Positions 26,899 to 36,648 of a stretch of DNA of 64,000 nt are shown in pieces (the stretch's first letter is position 1; the number at the start of each line of letters is the position of its first letter). Source of the DNA: Pseudovibrio sp. M1P-2-3 (GTDB lineage: Bacteria; Pseudomonadota; Alphaproteobacteria; Rhizobiales; Stappiaceae); NCBI RefSeq assembly GCF_031501865.1, contig NZ_JARRCW010000001.1:3245001-3309000 (forward strand). The letters are read 5' to 3'. A program made the translations under genes and the position numbers. The notes beneath the pieces are model-generated. The model was not told where the DNA came from. It saw only the letters and a program-made list of their open reading frames with translations, and ran no database searches.

Positions 26899-28197
26899 AT
26901 GGATTACCAAAACATCTTCAGTGATGCCATCGCTTCACTGAAAGACGAAAAACGGTATCGTATTTTTGCGGATTTAGAACGAATTGCAGGGCGCTACCCA
27001 CACGCAATCTGGCGCCCAAATAACGCTGCATGGCCACAAAATGACGCTGAACGCGAGATCGTAGTTTGGTGTTCGAACGACTACCTTGGAATGGGGCAAC
27101 ACCCCACTGTTACGACGGCCTTAACTGAAACTGTTCAGAAAATGGGTGCCGGAGCTGGCGGGACACGCAATATTTCCGGAACCAACCGGCCTTTGGTGGA
27201 GCTGGAAGCCGAGCTTGCCGATCTTCATGGTAAAGAAGGCGCGCTGGTCTTTACATCCGGTTACGTTTCTAACGAGGCTGCAATTTCTACAATTGCAAAG
27301 CTGCTGCCTGACTGCCTTATCCTTTCCGACCAGTTGAACCACGCCTCCATGATTGCAGGTGTACGTGGCTCTGGTTGTGCCAAAAAGATCTGGCGTCATA
27401 ACGATTTGGACCACCTTGAGAGCTTGCTCAAAGAGGCTGGCAACGACCGCGCAAAACTCATTTGCTTTGAATCCGTTTATTCCATGGACGGTGATGTGGC
27501 GCCGATCGAAAAGATCGCTGATCTGGCTGAAAAGTACAATGCCATGACCTATCTGGACGAAGTACATGCAGTTGGCATGTATGGTCCTCGTGGCGGTGGT
27601 ATTAGTGAGCGTGACAATGTGATGGACCGCATTGATGTAATCGAGGGCACTCTGGCAAAAGCCTACGGTGTTCTAGGTGGTTATATCACCGCAAGTCAGG
27701 CTCTAATTGATGCTGTACGCTCTTATGCGCCGGGCTTCATTTTCACCACCGCAATTCCTCCGGGTCTGGCAGCTGCGGCGAAAGCCTCAATTCGCCACCT
27801 GAAGGAATCCCAGATCGAGCGCGATGCCCAGCAGGAGCAAGCTGCTAAAACCAAACAGGTTCTCAAATCTGCAGGCTTGCCGGTTATGCCGTCTGACACG
27901 CATATTATTCCAATTCTGGTAGCAGATCCTGATCTGTGCAAACAGGCAACCGATCTTTTGCTTGAAAAGCACGGTATCTACATTCAGCCCATTAACTACC
28001 CAACCGTTCCACGGGGAACTGAGCGCCTGCGCATTACTCCCGGTCCAGCCCACAATGATGCATTGATCCTGCAATTGCGCGATGCTCTTGTGAGTGTTTG
28101 GCAGGAGCTGGGTATCACAAAGGCGAATGACAGCGAGCTGGATGCTGCAAGTGCTAGTGACAATGCACAGGTGTTGCACCACGCCTCAGGCGGTTAA
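26899..28197 (+). CDS. hemA: 5-aminolevulinate synthase
   Basis: Condenses glycine and succinyl-CoA to 5-aminolevulinate, the first haem step in alphaproteobacteria (C4 route), using PLP. The 432-aa protein has [53 protein letters not shown] and [15 protein letters not shown]. The PLP lysine is about Lys254 in [14 protein letters not shown]. Most homologues read TLGKAFGVMGG, so Gly-to-Ala and Met-to-Leu are mild local variants. The C-terminus has a ~25-residue acidic extension. It lies beside the cbb3 oxidase and hemN region, consistent with a high haem demand, and is followed by a strong terminator. Confidence 0.96.
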   Translation: MDYQNIFSDAIASLKDEKRYRIFADLERIAGRYPHAIWRPNNAAWPQNDAEREIVVWCSNDYLGMGQHPTVTTALTETVQKMGAGAGGTRNISGTNRPLVELEAELADLHGKEGALVFTSGYVSNEAAISTIAKLLPDCLILSDQLNHASMIAGVRGSGCAKKIWRHNDLDHLESLLKEAGNDRAKLICFESVYSMDGDVAPIEKIADLAEKYNAMTYLDEVHAVGMYGPRGGGISERDNVMDRIDVIEGTLAKAYGVLGGYITASQALIDAVRSYAPGFIFTTAIPPGLAAAAKASIRHLKESQIERDAQQEQAAKTKQVLKSAGLPVMPSDTHIIPILVADPDLCKQATDLLLEKHGIYIQPINYPTVPRGTERLRITPGPAHNDALILQLRDALVSVWQELGITKANDSELDAASASDNAQVLHHASGG

Positions 28198-28248
28198 AGA
28201 ACAGTTCTAAGCCATCAAGCACTTCAAACGTGTTTTGGAAAATATTGA

Positions 28249-28277
28249 AAGGCCGGAGATTAAATCCGGCCTTTTTT
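28249..28277 (+). terminator. Rho-independent terminator of hemA
   Basis: Stem AAGGCCGGA/TCCGGCCTT with a short loop, then TTTTTT, ~50 nt after the hemA stop. It also sits 12 nt from the convergent EAL gene end and may serve both directions. Confidence 0.92.
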
Positions 28278-28289
28278 GTGTCTGGACTG

Positions 28290-30101
28290 TTACACCAGTT
28301 CCTTTGACTGGTTGAACTTCTCCATAAAACCACGTTGTCCTTCACCAGCCCATGTCTCGCCCCAGGATAACAAGGTATCCAGTGGCATGGGGCCTGAGAA
28401 ATAATAGCCTTGCAGCATATCAACACCGCAATCACGAGCGGATAAGGCCTGCTCCAAAGTCTCGACGCCTTCCGCAACAACACGGGTGCCTGTTTCCTTT
28501 GCAAGGGACGCGGTGGCACTCAAAATAGCCTGTCGCCGCGTATCCCCTTGAATATTCTCCACAAAGCACCTGTCAATCTTGATCGTGTCTATGGGGAGCT
28601 CTGCCAGACGGGCCAGCCCCGAATAGCATGTCCCAAAATCATCAAGGGCGAAACGGATTCCGGCTTTGCTGAGCTTCTCTATCTGCTGCAGGCCAGCGTC
28701 TGCATCGCCAAGGCACTGAGTTTCTGTCAGTTCCAACTCCAGAATGTCTGGTGCCAAATCAAACCGTTCCAGCGTTGTAAGAACAGTTTCCGAAAAGTTC
28801 GTGGCCATAAGCTCACCGATGGATACATTCACGGCAATTCGAGTGGACTTGAAGGTTTCCCTAATAACCTTGGCATCCGCGCACACTTTTTCAAGAACAA
28901 TAGCTCCGAGCTGCTCCATCCGCTCAGACCCCTCCAAAAGAGGCAAAAAATCCGAGGGGCCGATAATTTGTGTCTTTGTGCGAGGCCACCGGACCAGCGC
29001 TTCAACTCCGCAGACCTGCCCGGTGGAACCTCGAACCAGTGGCTGATAGAAAACACAGAATTGTTTGGCCTCCAATGCAGCGTCCAGCTCCTGTAGGCGT
29101 GCCATCTGGCTTGCGTTATGGCGTAGGTTCAAATCCGACTTGGAGATTGATGCCGTGCTTCCGGTGAATTTGGTCAGGGACAGTGCCACCTGCGCTTTTT
29201 GCAAGAGCTCGGAAAAGCACTCGTTTGCTTTAGCAAGGCTTACAGCCTCGGCCTTTGCCCGCCCGACCCGAGGCTCCAGTTGAAGCTCTGGATACTCCGA
29301 GGCCAACGCCAGCTTAAGAGAGTGTAACAGGTTTTTGGGAAGTGCATGGAGGGCCTCTCGTCCCGCCCCATCAAAGACAAGCAAAAGAAACTCATGGGTC
29401 ACGGGGCGGGCGACATACGCGATTGCAGAGTGCTTTTCACTCAATGACGACATGGTTCCATGCAACTGATCCGGTTGCGTTGCCATGTTCTGAAAGCCGA
29501 GCTGCTCCAGCTGTTCGCCTATCACCCGCGCGGCGCTGCCAAGAACACCCTCTATATTCTCATAGGAGTAGCCAGTGGCTCCTTGAAGTCCTTCAAACAA
29601 ATCCAGAGCAATGAGATGGCACTCCCCTTTATAGCCGTCAAACTCTGCAAGCAGCTTCTTTCCTGTCGCGAAAAACAGGGCAGGTTCCATAAGTCCTGTC
29701 TTTTCGTCTACCGACAGTTTACGCAGGGCCTCGTGTTGCTCTGACCGGAAACGGGCAACAAGGTTATTGAGGCCCTGCCTCGCTTCTTCCAGATTGCGGC
29801 TGGACCCCCTGATCCTTTGAAAGAAGGTAAACTCATTCTCTTCATCCCCGGAACGTGCAAAGGCTTTCAGGGCTGCCCGATCTTTCAGACCCGCGAAACA
29901 GGCAACACTGCCGGACACAATAGCAAGGCCGCCAAGCCACATCAGGACTTCATCATTCAAGACAACCAGTGGCGAGAGGAAAAAATAACAGAAGAACGCG
30001 AGAGTGGCTGGTGCAATAAACCCAGAAAGAAACAGCCGCAGCAGCATGTTCCACCCGCGCGCCTGCACTTGTTTCACGTTCTGGTTTTCTTGCAATTTCA
30101 C
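28290..30101 (-). CDS. Membrane-anchored cyclic-di-GMP phosphodiesterase (EAL) with degenerate GGDEF-like domain
   Basis: The 603-aa protein has two N-terminal membrane spans (residues ~18-70), a coiled linker, a GGDEF-like domain without any GG[D/E]EF motif (~125-315), and a C-terminal EAL domain. The EAL side looks catalytically complete: E367-A-L in VEALVRW, then NVSIGEL, ELELTETQ, DDFGTCYSGLARL, IKIDRCF and VAEGVET. It should hydrolyse c-di-GMP and promote motility over attachment. The position between hemA and the cbb3 assembly genes hints at oxygen-linked control, which is only inference. It converges on hemA and is divergent from nothing nearby. Confidence 0.9.
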   Translation of the reverse strand: MKLQENQNVKQVQARGWNMLLRLFLSGFIAPATLAFFCYFFLSPLVVLNDEVLMWLGGLAIVSGSVACFAGLKDRAALKAFARSGDEENEFTFFQRIRGSSRNLEEARQGLNNLVARFRSEQHEALRKLSVDEKTGLMEPALFFATGKKLLAEFDGYKGECHLIALDLFEGLQGATGYSYENIEGVLGSAARVIGEQLEQLGFQNMATQPDQLHGTMSSLSEKHSAIAYVARPVTHEFLLLVFDGAGREALHALPKNLLHSLKLALASEYPELQLEPRVGRAKAEAVSLAKANECFSELLQKAQVALSLTKFTGSTASISKSDLNLRHNASQMARLQELDAALEAKQFCVFYQPLVRGSTGQVCGVEALVRWPRTKTQIIGPSDFLPLLEGSERMEQLGAIVLEKVCADAKVIRETFKSTRIAVNVSIGELMATNFSETVLTTLERFDLAPDILELELTETQCLGDADAGLQQIEKLSKAGIRFALDDFGTCYSGLARLAELPIDTIKIDRCFVENIQGDTRRQAILSATASLAKETGTRVVAEGVETLEQALSARDCGVDMLQGYYFSGPMPLDTLLSWGETWAGEGQRGFMEKFNQSKELV

Positions 30102-30295
30102 GAAGGCCCCACACGCTAAATAATTGCGTTGTTATTCGCGATACTAGAGGAGAGTGCAACTACAAAACCAGCTAGAAAACTGTTTGACGATTTCAAACTG
30201 AATAAAAGACACCGATGATTATTTATAGGTGTTCAAGTGACGCAATGACATGCAACCTTACATATACGTAATGTTAAATAGGTCCGTTCAGCCTG

Positions 30296-30472
30296 TTAAT
30301 TGTTGGGCTCGCTCCTGTTCTTCGGCAGTGGCAAATCACCATCATCCAGAATACGCCATTTCGCCCCTTCAAGGTCATCGTACTGCCCACTCTTCAAGGA
30401 CCAAAGGAATGCACCAAGCCCCGCGCCCCCAAGCAAAAGGGCCACAGGAATGAGATAAACAAGAATTTCCAT
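30296..30472 (-). CDS. ccoS: cbb3 oxidase assembly protein CcoS
   Basis: A 58-aa protein from ATG 30472: one N-terminal membrane span (ILVYLIPVALLLGGAGLGAF) and the family tail LKSGQYDDLEGAKWRIL. CcoS is needed to insert haem b and copper into CcoN. It begins 5 nt after the ccoI stop and is the last gene of ccoGHIS. Confidence 0.93.
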   Translation of the reverse strand: MEILVYLIPVALLLGGAGLGAFLWSLKSGQYDDLEGAKWRILDDGDLPLPKNRSEPNN

Positions 30473-30477
30473 AAAAC

Positions 30478-32712
30478 CTACTCCGACTTGGTTGCGTTCA
30501 AAGGCACAGTTTTGCGAACACGGCCAAGCGATACTTTAAGACGGATTGCGTTCAGTGTCACAAGAATAGACGAACCTGACATGGCAAGAGCTGCCAGAAG
30601 CGGGGTTACAAACCCAAGAACCGCCACGGGAACCGCGAAGAAGTTATAGATCGCGGATATCCAGAGGTTTTGTTTCATCAACCCGTGGGCTTTTCTTGAA
30701 ATCATGAGTGCTTCATGCACGGGATAGAGGCTGTCTCCCAGAAAAATGGCATCGGACGCGGCCTGACTGATATGCACAGCCGAAACGGGAGACAGAGAGA
30801 CACTAGCAGCCGCCAGCGCTGGCGCGTCATTCAAGCCATCCCCAACCATCAAGACCGTCTTACCTTCACTTCTCAGTTGCTCCACCACGGCAATTTTGTC
30901 CTGTGGCTTCAATCCTGCCTGCCAGTGCTCAATTGAAAGTTCCTCGGCCACCTGCTGAACCGCACTGTCGCGATCTCCCGAAAGAATTTGTAGGCTTAAG
31001 CCACGCCTTTGAAGCTTTTCTATGACCTCGCTTGCGTCTTGTCGCAGGTGTTGTCCAATTGGGAATAAAGCGGGCTCGGCGCTTCCCCTTGCAAAAGCAA
31101 TAAAAGAGGCCTGAGGGTACTGGAGGCGGGCCTGCTCCAGCCTGTTGCTCTCCACACCACAAAACTCGGGAGACCCGAGACGAAGCTCGTGACCATCTAC
31201 CTTGGCTAGCACCCCCTGCCCCGCCAGCTCCTGCGCCTCTTCAATAGGCTTAACCGCCTCGCAAGCTTTTGCTAAAGCCTCGGATAAGGGGTGGGAAGAA
31301 GATAAGGCGAGCCGCGCAGCCAATTCCAAGTACTCCCTGTCAATGCCGGAGGTGCCGACAAGGGTTGGCTCTGGCAGCGTCAAAGTGCCGGTCTTGTCAA
31401 AAATAACAGTATCCACTGCCGCCAAGCGCTCAATGGCGTCCCCCGAATTCAGTAGGATACGGCTGGAAAAAAACTGCCCGCTCGCCACCACCTGAACCAC
31501 CGGAATGGCAAGACCAAGGGCGCAAGGGCAGGTGATAATGAGAACCGAGATGGCAATAACAAGGGAATCCTGCCAGCTGGAGCCAAGAGCAAACCAGCCG
31601 AGGAAGGTAAGCAGAGCCGCAGTGTGAACCACCGGTGCATAAAGGCGTGATGCACGGTCGGCCATCTGTACATATTTCGAACGCCCTTCAAGAGCGGTTT
31701 CCAAAAGCTTATTGACTTCGTCAAGAAGCGTGCCCTTGGTCGCGGCCCGTACCGTGATCACTAAAGTGCCGGAGGTATTTGTTGTGCCAGCGTAAACCAG
31801 ATCCCCCGCACTGACTTCCTGAAGAGCGGTCTCGCCTGTAACCAGACTTTGGTCCAGCTCAGATGTCCCACTGAAAATTACACCGTCCACGGAGATGCGA
31901 TCTCCGGGCCGTACCAAGACTTTGTCGCCTGCCTCCAGCTTGGACAGGGGCACTTCTATGGTAGAGCCGTCGGGCATAAGGCGGGCGGCACTTTCTGCTT
32001 TCAAGACAGCTATATTTTCAGCAAACTTACGCGTCTTGCGTCGCATAATGTGCTCCAGATAGCGGCCCGCCAGCAAAAAGAACAACAGCATGACGGCACT
32101 GTCGAAGTAGGCATCCTTGGCATGCTGAATGGTTTGCACTAAGGACAGGCCGGTTGCCAGAAGAACCCCGATAGAAATCGGCACATCCATATTGAGGCGG
32201 CGTATCGAAATAGCCTTTATGGCGCTACGGAAAAACGGTCTGCCCGCATAAGCCACAGTCGGCAATGCGATGAGAGCGGAAATCCAGTGAAAGAACGCGC
32301 GCGTTTCCATATCGATGTCGGATTGGTTGCCAGACCACACTGAGATGGACAGCAACATAACATTCATTGCAGCAAAACCTGATATGGCAAGGGAGCGCAA
32401 TAACTCCTTACCGACCGCGTCTCCGCGCTCTTTGACCTGCGCGGGGTCAAATGGATAGGCTTTATACCCAAGAGACTCCAAGCGCTCCACAAGGACGTCA
32501 GGATCCTGCGCTTCGCTCTCCCAGTCCACCGACAAGCGATGGCTGGAGAGGTTTACGCGGGCGCGTTCGACACCTTCCAGCTTATGCAGGCTATTTTCAA
32601 TTTCATACATGCACGCAGCGCACGTAATTCCGTCTACAGCCAAGTCCATTGTGGAATGGCCATCATCCTTCACCGTAATGAAGGCGTCCCAATCTCGGCT
32701 ATGGGCATTCAT
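30478..32712 (-). CDS. ccoI: Copper-exporting-type P1B ATPase CcoI/FixI
   Basis: Supplies copper for the CuB centre of cbb3 oxidase. The 744-aa protein has an N-terminal HMA domain with GITCAAC (Cys31, Cys34), eight membrane spans, the intramembrane metal site TCPCALGLA, the phosphorylation motif DKTGTLT, and MVGDGLNDAPAL. The HMA pattern and the position between ccoH and ccoS identify the CcoI/FixI subgroup rather than CopA. It overlaps closely with ccoH (12-nt gap). Confidence 0.95.
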   Translation of the reverse strand: MNAHSRDWDAFITVKDDGHSTMDLAVDGITCAACMYEIENSLHKLEGVERARVNLSSHRLSVDWESEAQDPDVLVERLESLGYKAYPFDPAQVKERGDAVGKELLRSLAISGFAAMNVMLLSISVWSGNQSDIDMETRAFFHWISALIALPTVAYAGRPFFRSAIKAISIRRLNMDVPISIGVLLATGLSLVQTIQHAKDAYFDSAVMLLFFLLAGRYLEHIMRRKTRKFAENIAVLKAESAARLMPDGSTIEVPLSKLEAGDKVLVRPGDRISVDGVIFSGTSELDQSLVTGETALQEVSAGDLVYAGTTNTSGTLVITVRAATKGTLLDEVNKLLETALEGRSKYVQMADRASRLYAPVVHTAALLTFLGWFALGSSWQDSLVIAISVLIITCPCALGLAIPVVQVVASGQFFSSRILLNSGDAIERLAAVDTVIFDKTGTLTLPEPTLVGTSGIDREYLELAARLALSSSHPLSEALAKACEAVKPIEEAQELAGQGVLAKVDGHELRLGSPEFCGVESNRLEQARLQYPQASFIAFARGSAEPALFPIGQHLRQDASEVIEKLQRRGLSLQILSGDRDSAVQQVAEELSIEHWQAGLKPQDKIAVVEQLRSEGKTVLMVGDGLNDAPALAAASVSLSPVSAVHISQAASDAIFLGDSLYPVHEALMISRKAHGLMKQNLWISAIYNFFAVPVAVLGFVTPLLAALAMSGSSILVTLNAIRLKVSLGRVRKTVPLNATKSE

Positions 32713-32724
32713 TGGCTGTTCCAG

Positions 32725-33252
32725 CTAGTCTTCCAAGTAAGTGCGGTTGCGCGAGACAAAGGCTGGCTTTGCATCACTTTGCTCACTAAATGCTTCCACA
32801 ATAACAGTCCAGTTGCCTGCTGCAAGGTGTTCAAGATTGCCAACATAGCGTCCCACCTTCTGTTCCAGCAATGGCACCACCACATCGGTTGTTGTGATTG
32901 TGGGACGCTGGAACGTTACCTGAACTTTTTGCGGGGAAATCGGGTTCCCCTCTTTATCCAAAGCATCCAAACCAATGTTCACACTGCCATCGTTATTGCG
33001 GTTCACCTGCGCATTGACCTGCCAGCCACGCACAGCCTGTGCTTTGGCTCTAGCAATCTCGCTGTTGTAACCTTGGCTCACTTCATAGGAGCTTTCCACT
33101 TCCAAGCCGGGAAATGTCTCCACCGCGATATAGATCAGATAGGCATTGGCTGTAAAAATGATCCCGAAGAAAGTGCAAAAGGCGGCAAGTACATGCCAAC
33201 CTTTAATGGTTCTTGGGCCGGTGCCTTGTGTTGTACTAGAAGAAACTGCCAT
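32725..33252 (-). CDS. ccoH: FixH/CcoH family protein
   Basis: A 175-aa single-span membrane protein of the cbb3 assembly operon. The span is KGWHVLAAFCTFFGIIF..AYLIYIA near residues 18-45; the periplasmic remainder is a beta-sandwich (PTITTTDVVVPLLEQKVGRY, GNWTVIVEAFS). FixH/CcoH is required for assembly and stability of the oxidase in Rhodobacter. Order ccoG-ccoH-ccoI-ccoS is intact. Confidence 0.9.
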   Translation of the reverse strand: MAVSSSTTQGTGPRTIKGWHVLAAFCTFFGIIFTANAYLIYIAVETFPGLEVESSYEVSQGYNSEIARAKAQAVRGWQVNAQVNRNNDGSVNIGLDALDKEGNPISPQKVQVTFQRPTITTTDVVVPLLEQKVGRYVGNLEHLAAGNWTVIVEAFSEQSDAKPAFVSRNRTYLED

Positions 33253-33315
33253 GTTTTTATCCTCTTCCGGGATACCCGCAGGTATCCCGGTGATGGGGGA
33301 AGGATAGACAAAAGC

Positions 33316-34776
33316 CTATTTACTATCAGGTCCACGGAAGAAATCACCAATAACGCGGCTTTCTCCCGTATTCGGGTTTTCAAGTTTGAAGTTGAACGGC
33401 GTTGTGTCGGGCATTGTCGTGCCTTTTGGCGAGAACAACAAAACACGTACAGCTCGGGTGGTATCTGGTCCAATATCCAGCAGTACTTGCTCGCTGTTGG
33501 CTTTTGGGGAACCTACGACTTGCATAAAGCTGCCTTCCGGCATGCCTTCCATACTCAACACAAATTGCTGATCTTCCGGAACACGGTTCATCATGCGCAC
33601 CGTAAAGCCGTTGCGGATAGAGCGGTCATTTTGAACCACGTAAATCGGATTACGATCATGAACGACAGTTAAATCTACATAGCGGCGGTTCATCAGATTG
33701 TAGATCATCAATGCGCTCATGCCGATGATGATCAACGAGTAGATGACTGTTCGAGGACGAATGATCTTGAACTCTGGCTCCAGCCCCTGCTCTCGCCGCT
33801 CGATATTCATATCCGTATCGTAAGCGATCAAGCCGGTTGGCTTGCCAACCTTGGTCATCACATTATCGCAGGCGTCAATACACAGGCCACACTGGATACA
33901 ATCAAGCTGAACACCGTCACGGATGTCCACACCGGTAGGGCACACATTCACGCACTGATAACAGTCAATACAATCACCAGCTGACAGCCCGTGGGCTTTG
34001 CGCTTCTCGTTTTCCTTCAGGTGTCCGCGTGGTTCACCGCGGTCATAGCGATACGTCACGTTCAAGGCGTGCTCATCGGTGAGCGCTGCCTGAATACGAG
34101 GCCAAGGGCACATATAAGTACACACTTGCTCGCGCATGATCCCTGCAAGAGAATAAGTGGTAAAGGTTAGAATACCGATCCAGATATAGGCGGACCAAGA
34201 CGCCTGCCCTGTCGCTAGGTCGAGCACCAGAGAGGGAGCATCGGCAAAATAAAGCACCCAAGCACCGCCGGTCCACCATGCGATCAGCAGCCAAATAAAA
34301 TGCTTTGAAACTTTCTTTGTAACTTTTTCGGCGGACCAAGGAGCATGGTCCAGCGCGATACGCTTGCGTCTGTCCCCTTCAATCAGGCTTTCCACGCGCA
34401 GGAAAAGGTCTGTCCATACGGTTTGCGGGCACAGATATCCACACCAGACACGCCCTGCAACGGCATTCATCAAGAAGAGGATTACAGAGGCCATAACAAG
34501 CAGACCTGCTATGTAAAACACCTCTTGCGGCCACATATCGAGAAAAAAGAAATAGGCGCGCTTGCGCTCAAAATCAATCAGGACGGCCTGATTGGGCAGG
34601 TTGGGGCCACGGTCCCACCGGATAAAGGGCAGAAAATAATAAATTCCGAGGGTTACCGCGAGTATAGCCCACTTAATGTTTCGAATTCGGCCTTTAACTT
34701 TTGCTGGATAAATTTTGGCTGCAGACGCAAACCAACTTTCATTCTCAGGATTGGCGGGATCAACATCCATTTTCAT
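33316..34776 (-). CDS. ccoG: cbb3 oxidase accessory protein CcoG/FixG (membrane 4Fe-4S protein)
   Basis: The 486-aa protein has five or six membrane spans and two ferredoxin-type cluster motifs, CIDCYQCVNVCPTG and CIQCGLCIDACD, preceded by CTYMCPWPRIQ. The C-terminal part is the IgD-like FixG domain. CcoG acts in copper reduction or transfer to the oxidase. AAGG-type ribosome sites are weak; the ATG at 34776 or the in-frame Met at 34770 could be used. A ~78-bp gap separates it from ccoP. Confidence 0.95.
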   Translation of the reverse strand: MKMDVDPANPENESWFASAAKIYPAKVKGRIRNIKWAILAVTLGIYYFLPFIRWDRGPNLPNQAVLIDFERKRAYFFFLDMWPQEVFYIAGLLVMASVILFLMNAVAGRVWCGYLCPQTVWTDLFLRVESLIEGDRRKRIALDHAPWSAEKVTKKVSKHFIWLLIAWWTGGAWVLYFADAPSLVLDLATGQASWSAYIWIGILTFTTYSLAGIMREQVCTYMCPWPRIQAALTDEHALNVTYRYDRGEPRGHLKENEKRKAHGLSAGDCIDCYQCVNVCPTGVDIRDGVQLDCIQCGLCIDACDNVMTKVGKPTGLIAYDTDMNIERREQGLEPEFKIIRPRTVIYSLIIIGMSALMIYNLMNRRYVDLTVVHDRNPIYVVQNDRSIRNGFTVRMMNRVPEDQQFVLSMEGMPEGSFMQVVGSPKANSEQVLLDIGPDTTRAVRVLLFSPKGTTMPDTTPFNFKLENPNTGESRVIGDFFRGPDSK

Positions 34777-34854
34777 GGCCGGTATGCCTATATCTTTTTA
34801 AAATGGGGAAGCCGGCACGAAAACCGCGCCGACTTATATCACTTTGTCAGAATA

Positions 34855-35730
34855 TTACTGACCGCCACCAAGGGAGTGGACGTATACAGCCAAGGATTTG
34901 ACTGTTGTCTCACCCAGACGATCGATCCAGGCTGGCATAACGCCGTGGCGTGGATTGTTCACCTGAGCTGCAATATCCTCTACGGAACGGCCGAACACCC
35001 AGCTTGGGTTGGTCAGGTTTGGCGCGCCAAACTCCTGCAACCCTTTAAGATCTTCACCGTGACAGGCTGCACAGTTATCCGCATAAACGGTTTTACCTGC
35101 TTCAAGATCTGCACCACCAAGAGCTGACAGGCCAGCCGCTTTGCCCACAAAGCTTGCAACATTGCGAATTTGCTCTTGATCGAGCATTTCATCGCGTCCG
35201 AATGCCAACATTTCGCCCACACGAGTATCTTCATGCTCAGAGCGGATACCGTAGGAGATGGTTTGAGCGATATCGTCCAGCGTACCGCCCCAGATCCAGT
35301 TGTCGTCCTGCAGGTTCGGGTAGCCAACAAAGCCTGTTGCACCGGTACCGTGACAAGGCGCACAGTTGTCAGCAAAAGCTGCACCACCTGCGGCCATGGC
35401 AAACTCGAGAAGCTTTGGCGTGCTCTGGATTTCTTCCAAAGACGCGGTCATCAACTCGCCACCAAGCGCTGCACGCTCGCCCATTGCCTGCGAATACTCT
35501 GCAGCCACCTGCTCGCGCTGGGAAGCGCCGAGGAAGCCTTTGGTATAGCTGTCAACAAGCGGCCATGATGGCATCAAGATCATGTAGCCAATTGCCCACA
35601 CAATACAGCCGTAGAACATGTAGAGCCACCACCGTGGCAGCGGGTTGTTCAGCTCTTTCAAGCCATCCCACTCATGCCCTGTGGTCTCCACGCCAGAAAT
35701 TTCATCAATTTCTCTATTATGATCGGACAT
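34855..35730 (-). CDS. ccoP: cbb3-type cytochrome oxidase subunit III, dihaem cytochrome c
   Basis: The 291-aa subunit has one membrane span near residues 35-55 and two haem-c sites, C123-APC-H127 and C220-AAC-H224, in a periplasmic tail. The start LPRWWLYMFYG is typical. It carries electrons from cytochrome c to CcoO/CcoN. Its ATG overlaps the ccoQ stop as TGATG. Confidence 0.97.
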   Translation of the reverse strand: MSDHNREIDEISGVETTGHEWDGLKELNNPLPRWWLYMFYGCIVWAIGYMILMPSWPLVDSYTKGFLGASQREQVAAEYSQAMGERAALGGELMTASLEEIQSTPKLLEFAMAAGGAAFADNCAPCHGTGATGFVGYPNLQDDNWIWGGTLDDIAQTISYGIRSEHEDTRVGEMLAFGRDEMLDQEQIRNVASFVGKAAGLSALGGADLEAGKTVYADNCAACHGEDLKGLQEFGAPNLTNPSWVFGRSVEDIAAQVNNPRHGVMPAWIDRLGETTVKSLAVYVHSLGGGQ

Positions 35731-35888
35731 CAGTCGTCCTCCCTAAGCGGTATCTGAGAGGCTTCTTCAAAGGTACCCTTATTCCCCGGCCAAACAGCAT
35801 AGAGAACTACGCCTGCGAAAATGGCCATGAAGTATAATAGACCACCAGTTTGTGCGAATCCCGCAAGTAACTCATAGGTCTCGTTCAT
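35730..35888 (-). CDS. ccoQ: cbb3-type cytochrome oxidase subunit CcoQ/FixQ
   Basis: A 52-aa single-span subunit: MNETYELLAGFAQTGG, then LYFMAIFAGVVLYAVWPGNK. CcoQ stabilises the complex and, in Rhodobacter, protects it from oxygen. GGAGAG lies 7 nt before ATG 35888, and the stop overlaps the ccoP start by one base. Confidence 0.95.
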   Translation of the reverse strand: MNETYELLAGFAQTGGLLYFMAIFAGVVLYAVWPGNKGTFEEASQIPLREDD

Positions 35889-35899
35889 TGCGCTCTCCG

Positions 35900-36634
35900 T
35901 TATCTCAAGTTCGCTTTTTCGTCGTAGAGTTTGAAGTCCACGAGCGTGCCAAGCATTTGCAGATAGGCCACAAGAGCGTCCATTTCGGTAACCTTGGACG
36001 GGTCACCATCATAGGCACGAACTTTTGCGGATGGATAGCGCTCTTCGAACGCATAAGCGGCATCTGTGTCAGGCTGAGCCTGCGCAAAAAGATCCGCCTG
36101 AGCCTGTTCGACCTGCTCGTCGGTGTATGGAACACCGTACATGGCATTGACCTTCAGGTGATCTTTAATGTCACGTCCGTTGACCTCTGTTTTCGCAAGG
36201 AAAGGATAGCCCGGCATAACAGATGTTGGCGACACTGAGCGTGGATCGATCATGTGATCAACATGCCAGTCATCGGAGTACTTACCGCCGATACGGGCAA
36301 GATCAGGACCTGTACGCTTTGACCCCCATTGGAATGGACGGTCATACATGCTCTCTGCTGCCAGAGAGTAGTTGCCGTAACGCTCCAGTTCGTCGCGCAA
36401 AGGACGGATCATCTGTGAGTGACAGGCGTAGCACCCTTCACGCACGTAGATATTCCGGCCCACCAGCTCCAACGGCGTATAAGGACGCATTCCTTCGGTC
36501 TTTTCGATTGTGCTCTTGAGGTAGAACAGAGGCACAATCTCGACCAGACCACCGATGGAGATCATCACCACGATGCCCACAATCAGCATCAAGGAGTTTT
36601 TCTCGAATATTTGGTGCTTTTTCCAAGCAGACAT
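35900..36634 (-). CDS. ccoO: cbb3-type cytochrome oxidase subunit II, monohaem cytochrome c
   Basis: The 244-aa subunit is anchored by one N-terminal span ([20 protein letters not shown]) and has one haem-c site, C68-YAC-H72, followed by [15 protein letters not shown]. The distal axial methionine probably lies in [16 protein letters not shown]. It sits 11 nt upstream of ccoQ and follows ccoN by 14 nt. Confidence 0.97.
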   Translation of the reverse strand: MSAWKKHQIFEKNSLMLIVGIVVMISIGGLVEIVPLFYLKSTIEKTEGMRPYTPLELVGRNIYVREGCYACHSQMIRPLRDELERYGNYSLAAESMYDRPFQWGSKRTGPDLARIGGKYSDDWHVDHMIDPRSVSPTSVMPGYPFLAKTEVNGRDIKDHLKVNAMYGVPYTDEQVEQAQADLFAQAQPDTDAAYAFEERYPSAKVRAYDGDPSKVTEMDALVAYLQMLGTLVDFKLYDEKANLR

Positions 36635-36648
36635 TATGTATCTCCTGA

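Noticed and set aside
32539-33672. Plus-strand reading frame of 377 codons over ccoI, ccoH and ccoG
   Set aside because: Antisense to three well-identified genes, no ribosome site, no recognisable domain.
34345-35837. Plus-strand frames opposite ccoG, ccoP and ccoQ
   Set aside because: Antisense to confirmed oxidase genes; amino-acid composition is unnatural.
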